Below, one piece after another: positions 1 through 6,025 of a stretch of 16,338 nt of DNA. The translations under genes were made by a program, and so were the position numbers. The notes under the pieces are model-generated. The model was not told the origin of the DNA. It worked only from the letters and a program-made list of their open reading frames with translations, and did no database searches. The stretch is taken from assembly GCA_964590945.1 (NCBI GenBank), contig CAZPXF010000050.1:1-16338 (forward strand), read 5' to 3'. Positions within the stretch are counted from its first letter, which is position 1; every line of letters begins with the position of its first letter. The DNA is from CAZPXF01 sp964590945 (GTDB lineage: Bacteria > Bacillota > Clostridia > Lachnospirales > Lachnospiraceae).

Positions 1-425
1 TCGGATGCGCCATTCTCCTCACAATTCCGGCAGACAGATTCCTCAGACGCTTTCCGCCTGCCGCGGGGATTACCATCTCTCTGCTTCTATTTGTAATGTT
101 CCGGAATATAGCACAGGGGTATATCGGCATTGGCGGCAGGCAGCTTTTTATCCTGCCGGAACAGCTTTGTGAGAAGAAACTCCTGATACCTCTCGGACTG
201 CCTTCATCCGAATTCTTTTCCTCGGATTATGTCCCTGTACTTCCCTGGATCTTTTTGTTTCTGACAGGTTACTATCTGCATGCTCTGTTCCAAAAGCATC
301 CGGCTTTCAAAGTCCGCGCCGAAACGTCTGTCTCCTGGCTTACGTTCATCGGACAGCACAGCCTCCTGATCTATCTGCTGCACCAGCCTTTATGCCTGGG
401 ATTATGCGTATTACTGTTCTCATAA
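1..425 (+). CDS. Membrane acyltransferase, C-terminal part (HGSNAT/DUF1624-like), cut by window start
   Basis: The reading frame is open from the first complete codon at base 3 to the TAA at 423-425, so only about 140 C-terminal residues are visible. They are hydrophobic and hold at least three membrane segments. The segment around LPWIFLFLTGYYL and the last helix with GQHSLLIYLLHQP resemble the C-terminal end of heparan-alpha-glucosaminide N-acetyltransferase-like (DUF1624) proteins. These are multi-pass membrane proteins that are thought to move acyl groups onto sugars. The catalytic N-terminal half lies outside the window, so the substrate cannot be inferred. Related acyltransferase-3 family membrane proteins are the main alternative. 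The gene ends 50 bases before the oppositely oriented methyltransferase gene. Confidence 0.68.
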   Translation, partial: GCAILLTIPADRFLRRFPPAAGITISLLLFVMFRNIAQGYIGIGGRQLFILPEQLCEKKLLIPLGLPSSEFFSSDYVPVLPWIFLFLTGYYLHALFQKHPAFKVRAETSVSWLTFIGQHSLLIYLLHQPLCLGLCVLLFS

Positions 426-427
426 AA

Positions 428-459
428 CCGGATGAGAAAATGTTCCTTCTTTCATCCGG
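428..459 (-). terminator. Hairpin between convergent genes, best read as terminator of the minus-strand methyltransferase gene
   Basis: Bases 428-435 (CCGGATGA) are perfectly complementary to 452-459 (TCATCCGG), with a 16-base loop. Read on the minus strand the stem is followed by TTTTAT, the layout of an intrinsic terminator, 16 bases after the methyltransferase stop. On the plus strand the base run after the stem is not T-rich, so termination of the acyltransferase gene here is less certain. Confidence 0.6.
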
Positions 460-475
460 CTCTGATATAGCAAGA

Positions 476-1681
476 TTATTTTTCCCCGCATACCTGGAAA
501 ATATAAAATTTCAGATAATAACTCTCATCCGCCGCCCAGAGGATCGGGTGATCCGGCGCCTGTGTGCGGAACTCCACCTGACGGAGACGTTTGTGCGCGC
601 TCCGCGCCGCCTGAGAAATGACCTTTGTAAAATTCTCATAGTCCATGAAGCGGGAGCAGGAACAGGTAGCAAGATATCCGCCGTCCTTTACAAGCTTCAT
701 CCCCCGGATGTTGATCTCCCGATATCCCTTTGCTGCATTTTTGACCGTGTTCTTCGACTTCGTAAATGCAGGCGGATCCAGGATGACGACATCATACTTT
801 TTCTCTTCTTTCTCCAGCTTTGGCAGGAGCTCAAACACATCGTGGCACTCGAATTTCACCGTATCTTCAAGGCCGTTTAATCTGGCGTTCTCCAACGCCT
901 GCATAATGGCGAGCTCCGATGCATCTACGCCAAGCACGTCTTTAGCGCCCGCGATTCCGGCATTCAGCGCAAAGGAGCCGGTATGTGTAAAGCAGTCCAG
1001 CACCGACGCTCCCTGACAAAGCTTCTGAACCGCCAGCCGGTTATATTTCTGATCCAGGAAAAACCCGGTCTTCTGTCCATCCTTCACATCAACGATATAT
1101 TTCACGCCATTTTCTACAATAGGAACCCTCGTGTCAAATTCCTCTCCGATAAATCCTTTCACACGCTCCATTCCTTCCTTGACGCGCTCCTTTGCATCGC
1201 TCCGTTCATACACGCCCCGGATCACAATTCCGTCCTCCGCCAGGATCTCTTTTAATAAGGAAATGATCTGTTCTTTGAAACGGTCGATGCCAAGCGCCAG
1301 CGACTGTACCACAAGCACATCTGAGAATTTATCGATCACAAGTCCCGGCAGGAAATCCGCATCCCCAAAAACAATACGGCAGCTTCCGATATCCACGATT
1401 TTCCTGCGGTACTCCCACGCATTCCGGAGCCGCATCCGAAGGAACGCCTCATCGATCTCCTGATCTGTGCGGCGGGTCATAAGCCGGATGCGGATCCTGG
1501 AATTCTGATTGATAAAGCCGCGCCCAAGCGGATAGCCGTCAAAGTCGTGTACCTCGACGATATCTCCATTTTTAAATCTTCCCGTGATAGAAGCGATCTC
1601 ATTGTCATAGATCCAGAGGCCGCCGGACTTCACCGTCCGTCCCTCTCCCTTTTTCAATGTTACGATTGTATGATTATCCAT
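476..1681 (-). CDS. Class I SAM-dependent rRNA methyltransferase, COG1092 (RlmI/YwbD type)
   Basis: This 401-residue protein has the full COG1092 layout. An N-terminal PUA RNA-binding domain (about 1-75) is followed by a small alpha/beta domain and a Rossmann-fold methyltransferase. The SAM-binding motif is VLDCFTHTGSF (227-237), the acidic strand end is GVDAS (251-255), the catalytic-type motif is LDPPAF (301-306), and a CSCS motif lies at 340-343. The E. coli relative RlmI makes m5C1962 in 23S rRNA. The Bacillus relative YwbD has been reported as RlmQ, which makes m7G2574, so the exact base modified here cannot be told from the sequence. Its ATG lies 8 bases after a modest AAAGGGA site. It is transcribed alone, away from the ABC operon. 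Confidence 0.88.
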   Translation of the reverse strand: MDNHTIVTLKKGEGRTVKSGGLWIYDNEIASITGRFKNGDIVEVHDFDGYPLGRGFINQNSRIRIRLMTRRTDQEIDEAFLRMRLRNAWEYRRKIVDIGSCRIVFGDADFLPGLVIDKFSDVLVVQSLALGIDRFKEQIISLLKEILAEDGIVIRGVYERSDAKERVKEGMERVKGFIGEEFDTRVPIVENGVKYIVDVKDGQKTGFFLDQKYNRLAVQKLCQGASVLDCFTHTGSFALNAGIAGAKDVLGVDASELAIMQALENARLNGLEDTVKFECHDVFELLPKLEKEEKKYDVVILDPPAFTKSKNTVKNAAKGYREINIRGMKLVKDGGYLATCSCSRFMDYENFTKVISQAARSAHKRLRQVEFRTQAPDHPILWAADESYYLKFYIFQVCGEK

Positions 1682-1810
1682 ATCCAGTTCCCTTTCGTAC
1701 CTTAAAATTGCAGTAAATGCACCGTATTACGCATACAACATGTACATTGTACCCCAAAAAAGGAAGATTTGCATCTGTAATATGAAATGGATCTTAATTC
1801 AAAATTTCTA

Positions 1811-1839
1811 TTGACTTTAACTTATCAAATTGTTACTAT
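1811..1839 (+). promoter_or_regulatory. Sigma-A promoter of the amino-acid ABC importer operon
   Basis: TTGACT (1811-1816) is separated by exactly 17 bases from TACTAT (1834-1839). A TG at 1831-1832 gives an extended -10 element. The start codon of the binding-protein gene follows 50 bases later, with AAAGGAGGAG at about 1869-1878 as ribosome binding site. No riboswitch-like fold or obvious operator was seen in the short leader. Confidence 0.8.
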
Positions 1840-1888
1840 GGTAAAGTATTGTACGTTTCAGACAATCTAAAGGAGGAGATTAGTTATT

Positions 1889-2728
1889 ATGAAGAAATTA
1901 ACAGTATTAATGCTGACAGTTATCATGGCTCTGTCCATGACCGCATGCGGGGATTCATCGTCATCATCTTCCGATGATGCTGCCGGAAGTACGGCAGAGT
2001 CTTCATCCACCGCTGCAGCGGAAAGCGATATGGACTATGTGAAAGAAAAGGGAACTCTTGTCGTAGGTATTACTGATTTCGAGCCGATGGATTACAAGGA
2101 TGAGAACGGCGAGTGGATCGGTTTTGATGCGGACATGGCTAAAGCATTTGCCGACAGCCTTGGCGTTGACGTGGAATTTGTCGAGATCGACTGGGATAAC
2201 AAGACGCTTGAGCTTGACGGAAAGACGATCGACTGTGTATGGAACGGCATGACGCTTACAGATGAAGTTACAAGCTCTATGGAGTGTACCAATGCATACT
2301 GCAACAATGCGCAGGTTGTAGTTGTTCCGTCTGATGTCGCCGACAAATATCAGGATGTTGAGAGCCTTTCCGACCTTTCCTTTGCTGTGGAAGCAGGAAG
2401 CGCAGGTGAAGATCAGGCGGAAGCAAACAATCTGACAGCTACCCCTGTAAAGGCACAGTCCGATGCACTTATGGAGGTCGCTTCCGGTACCTCCGACGCA
2501 GCGATCATCGATTCCCTTATGGCAGGAGCAATGGTAGGCGAGGGAACAGGTTATGCAGACCTCACTTATACGATAGGTCTTAACAGCGAAGAGTACGGCG
2601 TTGGTTTCCGTAAAGGTTCCGATCTTGCGGCAGCGCTCAACGATTTCTTCGCTCAGAGCTATGAGGACGGAAGTATGATGGAGATCGCCGAGACTTATGG
2701 CGTTCAGGCGGCGATCGTCGAACAGTAA
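1889..2728 (+). CDS. Amino-acid-type ABC transporter substrate-binding lipoprotein
   Basis: This 279-residue extracellular solute-binding protein belongs to family 3 (polar amino acid type). It starts with a lipoprotein signal peptide: KK at 2-3, a hydrophobic stretch, and MTAC with Cys20 as the lipidated residue. A Ser/Asp/Ala-rich linker (21-47) tethers the domain to the membrane. The family signature around GFDADMAKAFADSLGV is at 78-93, and the acidic hinge motif ending in D208 (SDAAIID) is present. In the loop that normally reads TxER the protein has T124-D125-E126-V127, so the arginine that usually holds the ligand carboxylate is replaced by valine. The ligand may therefore not be an ordinary amino acid. 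It is first in an operon with a permease and an ATPase, and a hairpin downstream may favour its expression. Confidence 0.9.
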   Translation: MKKLTVLMLTVIMALSMTACGDSSSSSSDDAAGSTAESSSTAAAESDMDYVKEKGTLVVGITDFEPMDYKDENGEWIGFDADMAKAFADSLGVDVEFVEIDWDNKTLELDGKTIDCVWNGMTLTDEVTSSMECTNAYCNNAQVVVVPSDVADKYQDVESLSDLSFAVEAGSAGEDQAEANNLTATPVKAQSDALMEVASGTSDAAIIDSLMAGAMVGEGTGYADLTYTIGLNSEEYGVGFRKGSDLAAALNDFFAQSYEDGSMMEIAETYGVQAAIVEQ

Positions 2729-2755
2729 GCTTCCCTGAACTACGATCATCTATAG

Positions 2756-2786
2756 ACAGAGAGTGGAGCGCTCCGCTCTCTGTTTT
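2756..2786 (+). terminator. Intercistronic attenuator-type hairpin between binding protein and permease
   Basis: Bases 2756-2763 (ACAGAGAG) pair perfectly with 2776-2783 (CTCTCTGT). The stem continues through one T-G wobble and GGA/TCC to a GCGC loop, giving 12 pairs. A short T run (2783-2786) and further T-rich sequence follow. It lies between the binding-protein stop (2728) and the permease start (2826). Partial termination here would raise binding protein over membrane components, as is common in such operons. Confidence 0.65.
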
Positions 2787-2825
2787 CACTTTACGAAAGA
2801 ACAAAAAGAAAGCAGGAAACACAAC

Positions 2826-3512
2826 ATGGATTTGATTTTACAGCAGATGCCGATCGTTGTTCATTCGTTGAACATCGGCTTTTTACAGACATTAAAGCTC
2901 TTTTTTGTTACTCTGATCGGCGCATTTCCTTTGGGCCTTGTGATCGCTTTCGGCTCCATGTCCCGTTTCAGACCTCTTAGTTATATAACAAAGATCGTTG
3001 TATGGATCGTGCGCGGCACGCCTCTGATGATCCAGCTCCTGATCATCTATTATTTTCCGGGACTTGTACTCCACAATCCGGTCTGGGGCGGCGGAGAAAC
3101 CGGGCGTTTTCTTGCAGCAGCGGTATCTTTCATTATTAATTACTCCTGTTATTTTTCCGAAATATACCGCGGAGGGATTCAAGGAGTTCCGATCGGTCAG
3201 GAGGAAGCCGGTCTTGTACTTGGCATGACCAAAAGCCAGATCTTTTTTAAGGTTACCCTCCTTCAGATGATTAAGAGGATCGTCCCTCCGATATCCAACG
3301 AGATCATAACGCTTGTCAAGGATACCTCCCTTGCACGTATCATCGCGCTGCAGGAGATCATCTGGGCAGGTCAGGCGTTCATGAAAGGATCTCAGGGCAT
3401 TTCAGGAGCTATCTGGCCGCTGTTCTTTACCGCTGTCTATTATCTCATCTGGAACGGTATTCTGACAGTGTTACTTGGACGTTTGGAAAAGAAACTGGAT
3501 TATTTCAGATAA
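2826..3512 (+). CDS. Amino-acid-type ABC transporter permease (HisM/GlnP family)
   Basis: This is a 228-residue integral membrane permease with about five helices. The early segment RGTPLMIQLLIIYY (63-76) is typical of the His/Glu/Gln-type permeases. The cytoplasmic EAA loop, which contacts the ATPase, starts at E126-E127-A128-G129 and runs through G133 to IVP at 152-154. The start chosen is the ATG at 2826, after AGGAAA. A frame-continuous GTG at 2763 sits inside the upstream hairpin, has no ribosome binding site and would add a charged, non-membrane leader. A single permease gene suggests a homodimer in the complex. Its stop overlaps the ribosome binding site of the ATPase gene, so the two are translationally close. 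Confidence 0.92.
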   Translation: MDLILQQMPIVVHSLNIGFLQTLKLFFVTLIGAFPLGLVIAFGSMSRFRPLSYITKIVVWIVRGTPLMIQLLIIYYFPGLVLHNPVWGGGETGRFLAAAVSFIINYSCYFSEIYRGGIQGVPIGQEEAGLVLGMTKSQIFFKVTLLQMIKRIVPPISNEIITLVKDTSLARIIALQEIIWAGQAFMKGSQGISGAIWPLFFTAVYYLIWNGILTVLLGRLEKKLDYFR

Positions 3513-3525
3513 GGGGGATGAAACG

Positions 3526-4311
3526 ATGGCTATATTGGAAGTAGAACATATTTGTAAATCCTTCGGACGCACGGAAGTCCTGAAGGATATCAGTTTTTCC
3601 CTTGAAAAAGGGCAGGTTGTCTCCATCATAGGTTCTTCCGGAAGCGGTAAGACTACGTTGCTCCGCTGCCTGAATTTTCTGGAGCAGCCGGATAAAGGAG
3701 TGATACGCGTCGGCGGGGAGACGCTTTTTGATGCGGACGACGCCTCCACAAAGAGAGAATCCGAAATCCGCAAAAAGCGGCTGCATTTTGGACTTGTTTT
3801 TCAGAATTTCAACCTTTTCCCGCAGTATACCGCCAAACAGAATATCATGCTGGCCAGGGAACTGCTGGCTAAGGAGCAGCCGGATTACAGCTCCCGCAAA
3901 AAACAAATTCTCGCAGAGATCGATGAACAGGCCGAAGCCCTTCTTGTGCAGATGGGACTTCACGACCGGATGGACAACTATCCCCATCAGCTCTCCGGCG
4001 GCCAATGCCAACGTGTGGCGATCGCCCGCGCCCTTGCGCTTCAGCCGGATATTCTTTGCTTTGACGAACCCACCTCAGCCCTTGACCCGGAGCTGACCGG
4101 CGAAGTGCTGCGGGTTATAAAGGATCTGGCACGGCAGAATACGACCATGATCATCGTAACCCATGAAATGGCATTTGCCCGCGACGTTGCGAATCATGTT
4201 GTATTTATGGACGACGGATATATTCTGGAACAGGGCGATCCGCAGCAGGTATTTGAAAATCCTCGCGAGGAAAGGACAAAGCAATTCCTGGCACGCTTTA
4301 CCCAGGGATAA
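3526..4311 (+). CDS. Amino-acid-type ABC transporter ATP-binding protein
   Basis: This 261-residue ATPase carries all nucleotide-binding motifs: Walker A GSSGSGKT (36-43), Q-loop glutamine Q93 in VFQNFNLFP, signature LSGGQ (156-160), Walker B ILCFDEPTS (176-184) with D180 and E181, and the H-loop histidine H213. The sequence is typical of the PAAT (polar amino acid) uptake subfamily. There is a slightly long insertion around 104-135. The ATG at 3526 follows GGGGGATG, which abuts the permease stop codon, leaving a 13-base gap. An upstream in-frame ATG at 3475 lies inside the permease gene and was not used. With the two genes before it, it completes an importer. Confidence 0.93.
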   Translation: MAILEVEHICKSFGRTEVLKDISFSLEKGQVVSIIGSSGSGKTTLLRCLNFLEQPDKGVIRVGGETLFDADDASTKRESEIRKKRLHFGLVFQNFNLFPQYTAKQNIMLARELLAKEQPDYSSRKKQILAEIDEQAEALLVQMGLHDRMDNYPHQLSGGQCQRVAIARALALQPDILCFDEPTSALDPELTGEVLRVIKDLARQNTTMIIVTHEMAFARDVANHVVFMDDGYILEQGDPQQVFENPREERTKQFLARFTQG

Positions 4312-4327
4312 TATATTGGAAATGTTC

Positions 4328-4357
4328 TTGAATTGTTCTGATATTTCCTGTTACAAT
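4328..4357 (+). promoter_or_regulatory. Promoter of the DUF1846 gene, extended -10 type
   Basis: TTGAAT (4328-4333) and TACAAT (4352-4357) are 18 bases apart, with TG at 4349-4350 making an extended -10. This places the transcription start close to 4364 and lets the DUF1846 gene be transcribed apart from the ABC operon. It also rules out the upstream in-frame ATG at 4356, which lies within the -10 element. Confidence 0.65.
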
Positions 4358-4394
4358 GTCTCAGGAAAATAACAGATTGTCGTTAGGAGAAGTT

Positions 4395-5885
4395 ATGAAA
4401 CCAGGATTTAGTAATGAAAAATATTTGACAATGCAGTCGGAGCATATCCGTGAACGCATCCAGCAATTCGGGGGAAAGCTGTATTTGGAATTTGGCGGCA
4501 AGCTCTTCGACGATTATCATGCCTCCCGTGTCCTTCCGGGATTCCAGCCGGATTCCAAACTTCAGATGCTTTTACAGCTGAAGGATCAGGCGGAGATCGT
4601 TATTGTTATCAGCGCGGAGGATATTGAAGGAAGCAAGATACGAGGCGACCTTGGCATTACATATGATATGGACGTCCTGCGTCTGATCGACGCTTTTCAG
4701 GAGGCGGGACTTTTTGTCGGCAGCGTCTGTATCACCAAATATAATGGACAGCCTGCCGCAGACCAGTTCCAGAACCGTCTGCGCACACTTGGCATCAAGT
4801 CCTGCCGTCACTACAACATACCGGGATACCCAAGCGACGTCGCGCGCATCGTGAGCGATGAAGGCTATGGGAAAAATGATTATATTGAAACCGAACGCCC
4901 GCTTGTCGTCATTACAGCGCCCGGCCCGGGAAGCGGTAAGATGGCTACCTGCCTGTCGCAGCTCTATCATGAACATAAGCGTGGCATTGAGGCAGGCTAT
5001 GCGAAATTCGAGACATTTCCGATCTGGAATATTCCGCTCAAGCATCCGATCAATCTGGCATATGAAGCGGCAACCGCGGACCTCAACGACGTCAATATGA
5101 TCGACCCCTTCCATTTGGAGGCCTACGGGAAAACAGCAGTCAACTACAACCGTGATATTGAGATCTTCCCGGTAGTCAATGCAATGTTTGAACTGATCTC
5201 CGGAAAAAGCCCTTACAAATCTCCGACAGACATGGGAGTAAACATGGCGGGAAACTGCATCATGGATGACGAAATATGCCGCAAGGCCTCGCAACAGGAG
5301 ATCATCCGCAGGTATTATAAATGTCTCTGCGAGCGCAAGCGTCACGGTGAATCTAAGGACGACCTGTACAAGCTGGAGCTGCTGATGAAGCAGGCCGGAA
5401 TCACAACCGCCGACCGCGCAGTTGTTGCTGCCGCCGCCAGACGCGAAGCGGCAACGGACGGAAAACCTGCCGCTGCGATCGAGCTTGCGGACGGAACGAT
5501 TGTGACCGGAAAGACGAGCGCTCTTCTTGGCGCTTCTGCGGCCGCACTTCTGAATGCTTTGAAAGTTCTCGGCGGCATTCCCCACGAGCAGCAGTTGATC
5601 TCGCCGGAATCCATTGAGCCGATCCAGCGCTTAAAGACCGCATACCTCGGAAGCCGCAACCCGCGTCTCCACACGGATGAAATCCTGATCGCCCTTTCCA
5701 CCTCAGCCGCACACAGCGAGCTGGCGGAACTGGCCTTGAATCAGATCCCGCAGCTTGCAGGCTGCGAAGCGCACTCGACCGTACTTCTCTCATCCGTAGA
5801 TGAACAGATTTTCAGCAGGCTCGGCGTGCATCTTACATGCGAAGCTAAGTATGAGGCAAGCAGCCGGAAATATCATAAGCATTAA
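4395..5885 (+). CDS. DUF1846 / UPF0371 family protein of unknown function
   Basis: This 496-residue protein is recognised from its N-terminal pattern GFSNEKYLTMQSEHIRERI and from its length, which matches full-length UPF0371 proteins of Firmicutes and Actinobacteria. A glycine-rich loop APGPGSGKM (175-183) looks like a nucleotide-binding P-loop, but a true Walker B motif was not evident. Structures exist for the family, but to my knowledge no biochemical role is established. The protein has no signal peptide or membrane segment and should be cytoplasmic. The ATG at 4395 is preceded by TTAGGAG at good spacing and gives the usual family N-terminus. The gene has its own promoter and ends at a strong terminator, so it is probably a single-gene unit rather than part of the importer. 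Confidence 0.88.
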   Translation: MKPGFSNEKYLTMQSEHIRERIQQFGGKLYLEFGGKLFDDYHASRVLPGFQPDSKLQMLLQLKDQAEIVIVISAEDIEGSKIRGDLGITYDMDVLRLIDAFQEAGLFVGSVCITKYNGQPAADQFQNRLRTLGIKSCRHYNIPGYPSDVARIVSDEGYGKNDYIETERPLVVITAPGPGSGKMATCLSQLYHEHKRGIEAGYAKFETFPIWNIPLKHPINLAYEAATADLNDVNMIDPFHLEAYGKTAVNYNRDIEIFPVVNAMFELISGKSPYKSPTDMGVNMAGNCIMDDEICRKASQQEIIRRYYKCLCERKRHGESKDDLYKLELLMKQAGITTADRAVVAAAARREAATDGKPAAAIELADGTIVTGKTSALLGASAAALLNALKVLGGIPHEQQLISPESIEPIQRLKTAYLGSRNPRLHTDEILIALSTSAAHSELAELALNQIPQLAGCEAHSTVLLSSVDEQIFSRLGVHLTCEAKYEASSRKYHKH

Positions 5886-5906
5886 TAAAAAATCTTAAAA
5901 ACATGC

Positions 5907-5950
5907 AAAAAGTAATCGCCCCGGCCTGGAAAACCTGACGATTACTTTTT
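5907..5950. terminator. Bidirectional intrinsic terminator
   Basis: AAAAAGTAATCG (5907-5918) is perfectly complementary to CGATTACTTTTT (5939-5950), a 12-pair stem with a 20-base GC-rich loop region. The stem ends in five A's on one side and five T's on the other, so it can work for the DUF1846 gene on the plus strand and for the ABC-F block on the minus strand. The stop codon of the small candidate gene (5942-6010) lies within the stem. Confidence 0.85.
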
Positions 5951-6010
5951 GAAATTAAGATCGATCTTCCGTTCCGGCGCTTCCCCATAAGTCGTAATAT
6001 AATCAGACAC
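5942..6010 (-). CDS. Candidate small peptide gene, 22 residues, GTG start
   Basis: Directly after the ABC-F stop codon the minus strand shows GGAGGTGATT (6014-6023), almost a perfect match to the 16S anti-Shine-Dalgarno. Five bases after GGAGGTGA comes a GTG start, followed by 21 sense codons and a TAA. The product starts MSDYITTYGEAPE and ends RKIDLNFKK. It is hydrophilic, with no membrane segment or export signal, and I do not recognise it. The ribosome binding site and start lie only 16 bases from the ABC-F stop, so it would be translated from the same mRNA. The TAA falls in the terminator stem. It could instead be the preserved start of a truncated longer gene. Confidence 0.45.
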   Translation of the reverse strand: MSDYITTYGEAPERKIDLNFKK

Positions 6011-6025
6011 GGGAATCACCTCCAG

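Noticed and set aside
2003..2749. 248-codon open frame on the minus strand
   Set aside because: It is antisense to the binding-protein gene, Cys/His-rich in a way typical of shadow frames, and lacks a start signal.
2763..2825. Upstream GTG start for the permease
   Set aside because: The GTG is inside the intercistronic hairpin and has no Shine-Dalgarno. The ATG at 2826 does, and it gives a normal permease N-terminus.
4356..4394. Upstream ATG start for the DUF1846 protein
   Set aside because: The ATG overlaps the -10 element TACAAT. The ATG at 4395 has a good ribosome binding site and matches the family N-terminus.
4572..5585. Long 337-codon open frame on the minus strand
   Set aside because: It lies wholly inside the DUF1846 gene, has no ribosome binding site and its translation resembles no protein. 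It is a shadow of a codon-biased gene.
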